Notes under the pieces: generated by a model
Seen by the model: only the letters and a program-made list of their open reading frames with translations
What the model was told of the DNA's origin: nothing
Database searches by the model: none
Part shown: in pieces, positions 8,372 to 16,520 of the stretch
Layout of the letters: the number at the start of each line of letters is the position of its first letter
Position numbering within the stretch: position 1 is the first letter of the stretch
Program-made: the position numbers and the translations under genes
Origin: Promicromonospora panici
GTDB lineage: Bacteria > Actinomycetota > Actinomycetes > Actinomycetales > Cellulomonadaceae
NCBI RefSeq assembly: GCF_900608595.1
Contig: NZ_UWYY01000004.1
Span: forward strand, 248,001-312,000
Length of the DNA stretch: 64,000 bases
Direction: 5' to 3'

Positions 8372-9582
8372 AGGACTCTCCTCGGTACGTCAGTGGTCTC
8401 GGGCACGGGGTATCCGGCCAGCAGGGGGGAAAGGTGGAAGGCTGCGGCGAGCGCGCCGAGCGCGCCGTCGGTATCGCGCAGGCGCCCGGCGCGCACGACC
8501 AGCGACTCGCCGGTGGGCAGCGGGTGCAGCTCGTAGTGCAGGGTGGCCGCCGCCTGCTCGACGATCACCGGCGCGACGCGCGTGATCTCGCCACCGATCA
8601 CGATCTCGGCCGGGTCGAGGGTCAGGGCCGCCATGCCGAGCACGCGCCCCACGGTCGCGCCGACGTCGCGCAGCACGCCCTCGACCACCGGGTCGCTGGT
8701 GGCGACCACCGCCGCGAGGTCGTCCAGGGACTCGACCTCGACGCCCTTGGCGCGGCACGCGGCGAGCACGGCCGGCGCCGACGCGACGGTCTCCAGGCAG
8801 CCGCGCTTGCCGCAGCGGCACTTGGTTCCGGCGGGGTCCACGGAGACGTGGCCGAGCTCGCCCGCGAACCCGTGCGCCCCCGTGCCGATCCGGCCGCGGA
8901 CGACGAGGCCGCCGCCCACGCCGTCCGACAGCCGCACGTACAGGAGGTCGCTCGCGCTCTCGGGCTGCGACACGGCCTCCGCGAGCGCCGCCAGACGCGT
9001 GTTGTTGTCGACGACGACGGGCGCGCCGAACCGCTCGGCGAACGCCGCGTGGACGCCGTCGGGAGCGGAGCGGCGAGCCCACGACACCTGCTTGGCGTCG
9101 GGCCGCCGGCCGCCGTAGGGCCCGACGACGCCGATGCCGACCGCCTGGAGCTCGCCGAAGTGCAGGCCGTGCTCGCGGGCGAGCCGGTCGATGAGCTCGA
9201 ACGCGAGGTCGAGCCGCTCGGACCAGGTGGTGTCGTCGTCGTAGTGCTCGACGCCGGAGGCGACCGTCTCGCGGGTGGCGTCGGCGACCGCGGCGCGGAC
9301 GCGCCGGTGGCCGAAGTCGACGCCGAGGTACTGGCCCGAACCGGGGTCGAGGGCGAGCCGTTCGGCGGGCCGGCCGCTGCCCCGGCGGGTTGCGGCGTCG
9401 GTGTCGAGCACGACGATGGCCCCGCGCCGCAGGAGCTCGGCGGTGGTCTCGGAGAGGGTGGTCCGCGAGAGGCCTACGCGCCGGGCGAGCTCGGCACGGC
9501 TCAGCGGACCGTCGCGCAGCGCACCGAGGACGCGGCCCTCGTGGGTGCGGCGTGCGGTGCTGCCGGGTGTCGTCGTCGACAT
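8368..9582 (-). CDS. ROK-family transcriptional regulator
   Basis: A 404-residue ROK protein. The N-terminal winged helix ([20 protein letters not shown]) is followed by a sugar-kinase-like domain with [13 protein letters not shown] and the zinc motif [21 protein letters not shown] (CxCGxxGCxE type). Such proteins bind a sugar or sugar derivative and repress transport operons. The frame is open to 9636, but ATG 9582 is preferred because the region above carries a 29-bp element shared with the GH43 promoter. It is the first gene of the sulfatase operon. A sulfated sugar would be a natural inducer; this is inference. Confidence 0.87.
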   Translation of the reverse strand: MSTTTPGSTARRTHEGRVLGALRDGPLSRAELARRVGLSRTTLSETTAELLRRGAIVVLDTDAATRRGSGRPAERLALDPGSGQYLGVDFGHRRVRAAVADATRETVASGVEHYDDDTTWSERLDLAFELIDRLAREHGLHFGELQAVGIGVVGPYGGRRPDAKQVSWARRSAPDGVHAAFAERFGAPVVVDNNTRLAALAEAVSQPESASDLLYVRLSDGVGGGLVVRGRIGTGAHGFAGELGHVSVDPAGTKCRCGKRGCLETVASAPAVLAACRAKGVEVESLDDLAAVVATSDPVVEGVLRDVGATVGRVLGMAALTLDPAEIVIGGEITRVAPVIVEQAAATLHYELHPLPTGESLVVRAGRLRDTDGALGALAAAFHLSPLLAGYPVPETTDVPRRVL

Positions 9583-9606
9583 GCTGTGACCATAAGGACC
9601 CCCGAA

Positions 9607-9635
9607 TTTTTCCGTCAACGACCCGGCAAAAAACA
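9607..9635 (-). promoter_or_regulatory. Shared 29-bp upstream element, ROK operon copy
   Basis: This element matches 12086-12114 at 24 of 29 positions and lies 25 bases before the ROK start, almost the same distance as the other copy from its gene. On the plus strand it contains two direct half-sites, CCGTCAA and CCGGCAA, 11 bases apart (one helical turn), and then an A-tract. It is likely the ROK operator or a promoter element under its control. Confidence 0.55.
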
Positions 9636-9695
9636 CCCTGAATTTCGCCGAACCCCAACCAAAATCTCACCCCCTTTCGTTGGGTGGGCGGGCGG

Positions 9696-12062
9696 TCAGG
9701 GCATGTCGTAGGTGCGGACGTAGTCGAAGGTCGCCGTCGCGCCGGGGGTGTTCATCGCCACCAGGCCGATGCGCAGGTCCTTGTCGTTCGGCAGGGTCCA
9801 GACGCCGCCCCACTGCCAGGTCTCCCCGTCCGTGCTCGACGCCATGCGGACCTCGTGCTCGCCGTTCGCAACGTCCTCGTGGGCGTAGAGCCGCAGCCAG
9901 GTGGTGCGGGCGGGGGCGGCGCCCCACATGGGCGAGGCGTGCACCGCCGTCGGCGGCGTGGTGGTGGGGCGCGGGCCCTCCTTGGTGAACTCCACCTGCT
10001 GCGCGACGCTCCCCGGCTTCCGCGCGAGCCCGACCTGGGAGTGCACCAGCTTCACGAACTGGTCGTCGTCGCCGTACAGGACCAGGCCGGCCTGCTTGTT
10101 CACGCCGACGCCGTCGAGCTCCAGCTTCGTCTCGACCAGGTAGTCGCCCTCGGGCGCGTCGCGCGTGAGCACGGACGCCGTGTTGCTGCCGAGGTGCAGC
10201 TCGGCGGCCTGGGTCGGCCAGGTGAACGCGCCGTCCTCCTGGCGGACGCCGTCGGCGGGGCCGCGCACCCAGGACCAGCCCGAGCCGTCGTCACCGGGCG
10301 CGACGTCGCCGTCGAACTCGTCCGAGCTGTCCGGCAGCAGCTCGCCGGGCTCCGGGTCGGCGACACGTTCGGTCACCGGCTCGGCCGCGGTGGCGAGGCT
10401 GACGTTGTCGGCGTCGGCCGTACCGCGCGCGGTCACGCCGACGGGGACGCGGGTACCGAGGGTGCCGGTGGCCGCAACCGAGCCGGACCCGGGCGCCCGG
10501 ATATCCAGGGTCACCGTGCCGAGCGGATCCTTGATGTTGTCCGCGGAGACGGTGGCCGTGAAGGTGCCGGAGGCCGCGTCCCGGTCGAGGGTCACGACGT
10601 TCCAGTCCTCGTACGGGAAGGTCTCCGGCAGGTCCGTTGCCGTCCGCAGGGCGCGGGGACCCCGGCCCACCTCGACCTGCAGCTCACCCGCGCGACGGTC
10701 GACCCAGGCGATGGCGCGGCCTGCACCCTCCCCGAGCGCGAGGCCGGCTGCGCCGTCGGCCCCGGTGACCCGCAGGTCGGCCTGGGCGCGCAGGTCGCCG
10801 TCGGCACGCGCGGCGCTGACCAGGGACGACTCGTCGAGGCGCACGTACGAGCCGGCGTCGGGATCCTCGGTGAGGGCGACTTCGCCGTCCGCCGTGAAGC
10901 CGTCGAGGGAACCGTCGGCGAAGGTGGTGCCGACCGCGCCCGAGGTGACCGGGGCAGGTTGCGGGCCCGACGACGGCCCGGCGCCGGCGTTGACGACCGG
11001 CCAACCACCGATCCAGTCCAGCCGGTCGATCATGAGCGGGCGCTTCGACAGCCTCAGCACGCCGTTGCGGGTGTCGACCGGCGGGAAGTCGGGGTCGTCC
11101 GTCGGGATCGCGTGGTAGGCCATCCAGTCCTGACCGGCCAGGTCCGTGAGCACCGCGTGGTGGCCCGGGCCGGCGAACCCGTTGCCGTTCGATGTCAGGA
11201 CGTAACCGCCCTTGGACGACTCGGCCATGAGGTCGACGCCGTCGTCATCCAGGAACGGGCCGCGCGGGCTCTCGCTGCGGCCGACCTTGACCGTGTAGCC
11301 GCTGAACGCGCCCTCGCAGCAGCCCGCGTCGGAGTACATGAGGTAGTAGAGGTCGTCGTGCCGCACGACGAAGGCACCCTCCATGCGGCGCCCCTGCGCG
11401 ACCTGGGTCACGGGACCGGTGAGCTCGGTGGCGTCGGGGCTCAGCTCCGAGACGCAGACGACGTCGTAGCTGCCCCAGTACAGGTAGAGGGTGCCGTCGT
11501 CGTCGGTGAACAGCGCCTGGTCGATGTTGCCGGTCGGGCAGCCCGCGACCGGGGCGGACGGGACCAGCAGCTCGTCGCGGTGCGTCCACGGCCCGGTAGG
11601 CGTCGGCGCGGTGGCCACCGCGAGGCCGCCCGTGGACAGGCCGTACGTCAGCACGTATTCGCCGTCGAGGTAGCGGATGTCAGGTGCCCAGGCGCGGGAG
11701 TTGTCGCGCCAGGTGCCCGGGACGTCGTCGGCGTCGATCACGTCGCCCGCGTACTCCCAGTGCGCCAGGTCCTCGGAGCGCAGGATCGGCAGGATGCGCT
11801 CCCCTGTCTCGCCCCGGCTGTTGAACACTGGGTTCTGCGTGCCGTACGCATACCAGGCGCCGTCCTTGCCGCGGATCACCGCGGGGTCCGGGAACGTGTC
11901 GGTGACCCCGGCGGAGACGGGGTTGGTGTAGGTGGTGGCGTCGGCGGCGTCCGCCAGCTGGGCCGGGACCATCGCCGAGGCGAGCACGGCCGCGGCCGCC
12001 GCCACAACCCATCCGGTCCGGCGTGAACTACCCGATCTCCATCGATCTGATCCACGGCGCAT
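9696..12062 (-). CDS. Secreted GH43 glycosidase with C-terminal laminin-G-like domains
   Basis: A 788-residue exported enzyme. A signal peptide of about 40 residues ends near LADAADA. The five-bladed GH43 catalytic domain follows, with the general-base Asp in DTFPDPAVI and RAWAPDIRYLDGEYVLTYG. The acidic MEGAFVVRHDDLYYLMYSD strand is further on. Residues after about 370 form beta-rich ConA-like modules; the last one (SDEFDGDV to FDYVRTYDMP) resembles DUF1349/beta-xylosidase C-terminal domains. The likely substrates are arabinan or arabinoxylan side chains. It has its own promoter, whose upstream element matches that of the ROK gene. Confidence 0.85.
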   Translation of the reverse strand: MRRGSDRWRSGSSRRTGWVVAAAAAVLASAMVPAQLADAADATTYTNPVSAGVTDTFPDPAVIRGKDGAWYAYGTQNPVFNSRGETGERILPILRSEDLAHWEYAGDVIDADDVPGTWRDNSRAWAPDIRYLDGEYVLTYGLSTGGLAVATAPTPTGPWTHRDELLVPSAPVAGCPTGNIDQALFTDDDGTLYLYWGSYDVVCVSELSPDATELTGPVTQVAQGRRMEGAFVVRHDDLYYLMYSDAGCCEGAFSGYTVKVGRSESPRGPFLDDDGVDLMAESSKGGYVLTSNGNGFAGPGHHAVLTDLAGQDWMAYHAIPTDDPDFPPVDTRNGVLRLSKRPLMIDRLDWIGGWPVVNAGAGPSSGPQPAPVTSGAVGTTFADGSLDGFTADGEVALTEDPDAGSYVRLDESSLVSAARADGDLRAQADLRVTGADGAAGLALGEGAGRAIAWVDRRAGELQVEVGRGPRALRTATDLPETFPYEDWNVVTLDRDAASGTFTATVSADNIKDPLGTVTLDIRAPGSGSVAATGTLGTRVPVGVTARGTADADNVSLATAAEPVTERVADPEPGELLPDSSDEFDGDVAPGDDGSGWSWVRGPADGVRQEDGAFTWPTQAAELHLGSNTASVLTRDAPEGDYLVETKLELDGVGVNKQAGLVLYGDDDQFVKLVHSQVGLARKPGSVAQQVEFTKEGPRPTTTPPTAVHASPMWGAAPARTTWLRLYAHEDVANGEHEVRMASSTDGETWQWGGVWTLPNDKDLRIGLVAMNTPGATATFDYVRTYDMP

Positions 12063-12085
12063 GCGCCCATCGAACGAACGCGGAG

Positions 12086-12114
12086 TTCTTCCGGCAAGTA
12101 CCCGACAAAAAACA
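12086..12114 (-). promoter_or_regulatory. Shared 29-bp upstream element, GH43 copy
   Basis: Half-sites CCGGCAA and CCCGACAA are followed by an A-tract, 24 bases before the GH43 start, and 24 of 29 bases equal the ROK-operon element. The equal distances to the start codons suggest a common regulator binding near the core promoter, most simply the ROK protein. Confidence 0.55.
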
Positions 12115-12150
12115 TCGGAAACTCCGCAGCACCTGGGTCCGGAACACGTG

Positions 12151-12210
12151 CGCCCGGGGAAGGTAACGGAGAGCTAGCACTGCTCCCTGTCCGTTACCCC
12201 TCCCCGGGCG
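12151..12210. terminator. Large stem-loop between the polyol ABC operon and GH43
   Basis: CGCCCGGGGA (12151-12160) pairs perfectly with TCCCCGGGCG (12201-12210), and GGTAACGG pairs with CCGTTACC inside. It sits 30 bases past the stop of the last permease gene. There is no T-run, so it may terminate poorly or stabilise the 3' end. Confidence 0.6.
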
Positions 12211-12239
12211 GCCGTGCTCCCCCGGCACGCCCCACCGTC

Positions 12240-13076
12240 CTACTTGATCGCGCCCATCGACAGCCCCCGCACGAGCTGCTTCTGCGCGATCCACCCCGCC
12301 AGAATGACCGGGAGGGACGCCAGCAACGCTGCCGCGCAGAGCCTGGCGAGGAACAGGCCCTCGCTCGTCATGGTCGACACGATGAGCACCGGCACGGTCG
12401 CCGCGCGCGACGCCGTGAGGTTGAGCGCGAAGAAGAACTCGTTCCACGCGAAGATCACGCAGATGAGCGCGGTCGCCGCGATCCCGGGCGCCACCATCGG
12501 GATGAGCACGGACCGCAGGGTCCGCATCAGCCCGGCGCCGTCGACGGACGCCGCCTCCAGCACCTCGCCCGGCACCTCCAGGAAGAACGACCGCATCATC
12601 CACACCGCGATCGGCAGGTTCATCGCCGTGTACAGGACCACGAGGGTCCAGATGTTGTCGAGCACCCTGAGCTGCCCGGCCACCACGTAGATCGGCACGA
12701 TGACGGCAACGACCGGCAGCATCTTGGTGGAGATGAAGAAGAACAGCACGTCGCTGACCTTCTCCACCGGCCGGATCGACAGCGCGTACGCCGCCGGGAT
12801 CCCGAGGAGCAGCACCAGCACGGTGGACACCCCGGTGGCGATCGCGGAGTTGCCCACATAGGCCGCGGACCCGCCCTCGATCACGGCGCGGAACTGGTCG
12901 AGCGTCGGTGTGAAGAACCACGTGGGCGGGTCGGACGCGGCCTGGTTCTCCTGCTTGAACGCCGTCATCGCCATCCAGAGGACGGGGAAGAAGAACCCGA
13001 TGGCCAGCAGCCAGGTCAGCGTCGTCAGGGCACCACCCGTGGTTCGACGGCGGTACGCGCGCGTGACGTCGGACAT
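12240..13076 (-). CDS. Sugar/polyol ABC permease, MalG/SmoG family
   Basis: A 278-residue permease with about six helices. The EAA loop EAASVDGAGLMRTLRSVLIP is clear, and the end LVRGLSMGAIK is typical of MalG-like subunits. The ATG at 13076 lies two bases after the upstream permease stop. The three transporter genes are consecutive. With the binding protein and mannitol-type dehydrogenase nearby, a polyol substrate is likely. No ATPase gene is present, so the complex probably shares a multi-sugar ATPase such as MsiK, as is common in actinobacteria. Confidence 0.88.
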   Translation of the reverse strand: MSDVTRAYRRRTTGGALTTLTWLLAIGFFFPVLWMAMTAFKQENQAASDPPTWFFTPTLDQFRAVIEGGSAAYVGNSAIATGVSTVLVLLLGIPAAYALSIRPVEKVSDVLFFFISTKMLPVVAVIVPIYVVAGQLRVLDNIWTLVVLYTAMNLPIAVWMMRSFFLEVPGEVLEAASVDGAGLMRTLRSVLIPMVAPGIAATALICVIFAWNEFFFALNLTASRAATVPVLIVSTMTSEGLFLARLCAAALLASLPVILAGWIAQKQLVRGLSMGAIK

Positions 13077-13078
13077 GC

Positions 13079-14026
13079 TCACTCCTTGACCTCGAAGCTG
13101 CGGAAGATGAGGCGCAGCGCGGCGGAGGCCACGATGATCGTGGCGATCACGACGACGACGCCCATGGCGGCGGCCTGCCCGATGTCGAACCCGAGGAACG
13201 CGCGCTGGTAGATGTAGAACGGCAGGTTGGCGCTGGCGGTACCGGGACCGCCCGCCGTCATGAGATAGATCTGGTCGAACGTGTTGACCACGTAGATGAT
13301 CCCGAGCAGCACGCCCAGCTCGATGTACCGCCGCAGGTGCGGCAGCGTGATCGACTGGAAGGTGCGCCACGGCCCGGCGCCGTCGACGGAGGCGGCCTCC
13401 AGCACGTCCTTCGGCTGGGCCTGCAGCCCGGCGAGCACGAGCAGCATCATGAACGGCGTCCACTGCCAGACCAGGGCCATCAGGATCGCGACGATCGGGT
13501 AGGTCGAGGTCCAGTCGACCGCCTCGATGCCGAACAGGCCGAGCGCCCAGTTGAACAGGCCGTACGTCGGGTTCAGCATCGCCACCGACCACAGCACCGA
13601 CGTCGCCACCGGCATCACCAGGAACGGCGTGATGAGCATGGTGCGGGCCACACCACGCCCGAAGAACGGGCGGTCCAGGAGCAGCGCGAGCACGATCCCG
13701 AGGACCATCGCCACCAGGACGCAGCCGAGGGTGATGACCACGGAGTTCCAGGCGGTCTGGCGGAACGTCGAGTCGACGGCGATGTCGACGTAGTTCGACA
13801 GCCCCACGAACAGGTCCTCACCGGGCCGCAGCAGGTTCTGCGAGCGCAGGGAGTACCAGATCGTCACCAGGAACGGCAGCTGCGTGACGATGACGGTGAA
13901 GATCAGCGCGGGGAGCAGCGGGCCGCGCCGGCGCCAGCCCTCCGCGCGGCTCACCGCACGCGCGGACGCCTCGCGGCGGGCGGCGCGGCGCGAGCCTTCG
14001 AGCCGGTCGATGGTCGAGGTGCTCAT
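13079..14026 (-). CDS. Sugar/polyol ABC permease, MalF/SmoF family
   Basis: A 315-residue permease. A basic cytoplasmic N-terminus precedes the first helix (LLPALIFTVIVTQLPFLVTI), with about six helices in all. The EAA loop is EAASVDGAGPWRTFQSITLP. Its ATG overlaps the binding-protein TGA (ATGA), so it is translated in step with it. It forms a heterodimer with the MalG-type subunit encoded next. Confidence 0.88.
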   Translation of the reverse strand: MSTSTIDRLEGSRRAARREASARAVSRAEGWRRRGPLLPALIFTVIVTQLPFLVTIWYSLRSQNLLRPGEDLFVGLSNYVDIAVDSTFRQTAWNSVVITLGCVLVAMVLGIVLALLLDRPFFGRGVARTMLITPFLVMPVATSVLWSVAMLNPTYGLFNWALGLFGIEAVDWTSTYPIVAILMALVWQWTPFMMLLVLAGLQAQPKDVLEAASVDGAGPWRTFQSITLPHLRRYIELGVLLGIIYVVNTFDQIYLMTAGGPGTASANLPFYIYQRAFLGFDIGQAAAMGVVVVIATIIVASAALRLIFRSFEVKE

Positions 14027-15399
14027 TGCCCCTCCTGGGCCCGGTAGGTCTCCGCCACGGTTTCGGCGTAGCGCTGGGACTGTGCGATCGCCTCGTCCAC
14101 GGAGACCTGGCCGGCGATCGCCGCGGACATCTGCTGCCCCACGCGGGTGCCGAGGTCCTGGAACTCCGGGATCCCGACGAACTGGATGCCCGGATAGGGC
14201 ACCTCGTGGGTCATGGCGGACTCCTGGGTGGCCCCGTTCATCGACTCGAGGGTCGCGTCGGCGTAGGCCTGTGACACCTCGGCGTACTCCGGGATCTCGT
14301 AGGTGGACAGCCGGCTGCCGGGCGGCACCCGCTCCCAGCCGAGCTCCTGGCCCACCAGCTCGATGTACTCCTTGTTCGTCATCCAGGACACGAAGTCCCA
14401 GGCGGCGTCCTTGTGGTCGCTCGTGGACGGGATCGCCAGGGACCAGCTGTAGAGCCAGCCCGCGGAGTCCGTCTCGGCGACGGGCGCCGGCACGTAGCCG
14501 ACGTTGCCCGCCACGGTCGACGACGCGGGGTCCTCGACCGAGGAGACCATGGAAGTCGCGTCGTACCACATGGCCGACTGGCCCTGGGCGAAGCGCGTAA
14601 GGCAGTCGCCGAAGCCCGACGTCGCGGCGCCCGGCTGCCCGTACGTGCGCAGCGTGTCGATGTAGGTCTCGATCGCCTCGCGGCTCTCCGGGGAGTCAAG
14701 CGTCGCGTTCCACTCGGAGTCGAACCAGCCGCCGCCGAACGTGTTCATCACGGTGGTCATGGGGGCCATGTCCTCGCCCCAGCCGGCCAGGCCGCGCAGG
14801 CAGATGCCGGAGAAGTCCTGCGCCGGGTCGTGCAGCTCGCCGGCCAGCTCGCGCACGTCGTCCCACGTCGGGTTGGCGGGCATCTCGAGGCCCGCTTCCT
14901 CGAACACGTCGGTGCGGTAGGCCAGGAACGACGACTCCCCGTAGAACGGCACGGAGTACATGTCGCCGTCGTACGAGAGGGCCTCGCGGACGCTGGGGAC
15001 GAAGTCCTCGGCGTCGTACCCGTCGGTGCGCTCGATGTACGGCTGCAGATCCTCGATCCAGCCGTTCTCGGCCCACATGGGCGTCTCGTAGTTGGAGATC
15101 ATGACGACGTCGAACTCGCCGCCGCCGGTCGCGACCGAGGCCGTGATCTTGGCGCGGGCCTCGTTCTCGGGCAGCGACACGAACCGCACGTCCACGCCCG
15201 GGTGGGCGGCGCGGAACTCGTCCTGCAGCGAGATCGCGTCCTGCATCTGCGGGTTGGACACGATGGCCACGACTATCTGCTCGCCCTCACCACCGCCTAC
15301 CGCGCCTGCTCCGGCACAGCCGGAGAGGGCCAGCGCGACGGCGGCCGTCGCGGCCGCCAGCGTCGCTCTCACCGAAGTACCCCTCGGAGGTCGGAACAT
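14023..15399 (-). CDS. Polyol/sugar ABC substrate-binding lipoprotein (SmoE-like)
   Basis: A 458-residue family 1 binding protein with a lipobox (LALSGCAG) near residue 28. Recognisable features include FDVVMISNYETPMWAENGWI, YSVPFYGESSFLAYRTDVFEEAG and a C-terminal REAIETYIDTLRTYG helix. Family 1 proteins of this kind bind sorbitol, mannitol or related polyols. It is the first gene of the transporter operon, with a strong GAGGAGAGGACGAGG leader, and is preceded by CAGATGAGC-type operator copies. Ligand identity is inferred from the neighbouring mannitol-type dehydrogenase. Confidence 0.88.
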   Translation of the reverse strand: MFRPPRGTSVRATLAAATAAVALALSGCAGAGAVGGGEGEQIVVAIVSNPQMQDAISLQDEFRAAHPGVDVRFVSLPENEARAKITASVATGGGEFDVVMISNYETPMWAENGWIEDLQPYIERTDGYDAEDFVPSVREALSYDGDMYSVPFYGESSFLAYRTDVFEEAGLEMPANPTWDDVRELAGELHDPAQDFSGICLRGLAGWGEDMAPMTTVMNTFGGGWFDSEWNATLDSPESREAIETYIDTLRTYGQPGAATSGFGDCLTRFAQGQSAMWYDATSMVSSVEDPASSTVAGNVGYVPAPVAETDSAGWLYSWSLAIPSTSDHKDAAWDFVSWMTNKEYIELVGQELGWERVPPGSRLSTYEIPEYAEVSQAYADATLESMNGATQESAMTHEVPYPGIQFVGIPEFQDLGTRVGQQMSAAIAGQVSVDEAIAQSQRYAETVAETYRAQEGQ

Positions 15400-15433
15400 C
15401 CTCGTCCTCTCCTCGGCACGGCATCCGCGCCGC

Positions 15434-15526
15434 GCTCATCTGAGAATATGACTTGCTCATCTGCATCCGCAGCGTAGTTCGGTATGCTCAGGTGAGCAAG
15501 GCCCACCCAGACAAGTCGCTCAGATG
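15434..15526. promoter_or_regulatory. SorC operator cluster in the divergent transporter/regulator promoter
   Basis: GCTCATCTG occurs at 15434-15442 and 15455-15463 (21 bases apart), and GCTCAGATG occurs at 15518-15526. Between them lies the perfect 14-bp palindrome TGCTCAGGTGAGCA (15485-15498). The same nonamer, inverted, appears twice before the dehydrogenase gene at 18067-18097. The spacing near multiples of a helical turn fits the tetrameric binding known for SorC/DeoR-type regulators. Confidence 0.7.
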
Positions 15527-15559
15527 TTCCCGCTGACGCCTGCGGGAGTGAGGACGCAG

Positions 15560-16492
15560 GTGACCCAGAACGACTCGAACCTCATGGTCGAGGTGAGTAC
15601 CGACTACTACCTCGACGGCAAGTCGAAGGTGGAGATCGCGCGCGACCGCGGCATCTCCCGCTTCCAGGTCGCGCGCCTGCTCACGCAGGCCCGTGACCAG
15701 GGCGTGGTCCGCATCGAGATCACGCCGCCCCGGGTCGACGGCGAGCGCGGCGCGCGCCTCGCGGCCCGGCTCGGACTGCGTGAGGTCCTCATCGCGGCCA
15801 GCGGCGAGGACGCCACGTCCACCCGCGAGAACGTCGCGGTCGAGCTCGCCCATGCGGCCCGGGAGCACATCACCGAGGGCGCGACCGTCGGCGTCTCGTG
15901 GTCGCGCACCGTCGAGGCCGCCGTCCGGCACTTCGGCCAGCTCCCCCACTGCGACGTCGTCCAGCTCGTGGGGGCGCTGCCCGTGGAGGGCAGCGGCAAC
16001 TCCCTCGCGCTGATCAACACGTTCGAACAGATGCCCGGCGTGCGCACGTGGCCCGTCTGGTCGCCGCTCCTGGTGGCCGACGCCGCTACCGCCGCCGGCA
16101 TGCGCCGGCAGCCGGAGATAGCCGACGCCCTGGCTCGGGCCGACCAGCTGGACGTCGCCATCGTCGCGATCGGCCACTGGTCCGAGCGCACCTCCACCGT
16201 GTTCCCGCAGATCAGCGTCGAGGAGCAGCAGGCAGCCACCGAGGCCGGGGCCATCGCCGAGTGCTCGGGCCGCCTGTTCGACGCCGAGGGGCGCCCCGTC
16301 CGGACGAGTCTCGACGAGCGCGTGGTGGGCGTGACGCTCGAACAGCTTGCCGCCACGCCTCAGGTGATCGCGATCGGCTACGGCGCCGCCGTCGCGCGCG
16401 GCCTGGTGGCTGCGGTGAACGGCGGAGTAGCCAACACTCTGGTGATAGACGACGCGGCGGCAACGGCCCTGGAGTCCCTCGCCCCGGCCTAA
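15560..16492 (+). CDS. SorC-family sugar/polyol-responsive transcriptional regulator
   Basis: A 310-residue regulator. The N-terminal helix-turn-helix (YYLDGKSKVEIARDRGISRFQVARLL, here split as SKVEIARDRGISRFQVARLL) is followed by the PF04198 sugar-phosphate-binding domain with GVSWSRTVEAAV and IAIGYGAAVARGLV. GTG 15560 with AGGA five bases upstream is preferred over ATG 15524, which lies inside an operator copy and has no ribosome site. It is divergent from the transporter operon and convergent with the dehydrogenase. It should control both through CAGATGAGC sites, probably sensing a polyol or its phosphate. Confidence 0.88.
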   Translation: MTQNDSNLMVEVSTDYYLDGKSKVEIARDRGISRFQVARLLTQARDQGVVRIEITPPRVDGERGARLAARLGLREVLIAASGEDATSTRENVAVELAHAAREHITEGATVGVSWSRTVEAAVRHFGQLPHCDVVQLVGALPVEGSGNSLALINTFEQMPGVRTWPVWSPLLVADAATAAGMRRQPEIADALARADQLDVAIVAIGHWSERTSTVFPQISVEEQQAATEAGAIAECSGRLFDAEGRPVRTSLDERVVGVTLEQLAATPQVIAIGYGAAVARGLVAAVNGGVANTLVIDDAAATALESLAPA

Positions 16493-16498
16493 CCCTGT

Positions 16499-16515
16499 GC
16501 TGTGGGCGCACAACC
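16499..16515. repeat. Possible collapsed remnant of the 63-bp palindrome
   Basis: GCTGTGGGCG followed directly by CACAACC looks like the two outer ends of the 63-bp repeat with the interior deleted. It lies in the 28-bp convergent gap between the regulator and dehydrogenase genes. The match is short and could be chance. Confidence 0.25.
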
Positions 16516-16520
16516 AAGGT

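Noticed and set aside
9583..9636. Peptide MFFAGSLTEKF in frame with the ROK gene, similar to MFFVGYLPEEL before GH43
   Set aside because: The similarity is explained by the shared DNA element. The two downstream genes are in different frames relative to it, and no ribosome site precedes either ATG.
9684..12026. 780-codon plus-strand open frame opposite the GH43 gene
   Set aside because: It is a shadow of the GH43 coding strand with no domain or ribosome site. The minus strand has a signal peptide and GH43 motifs.
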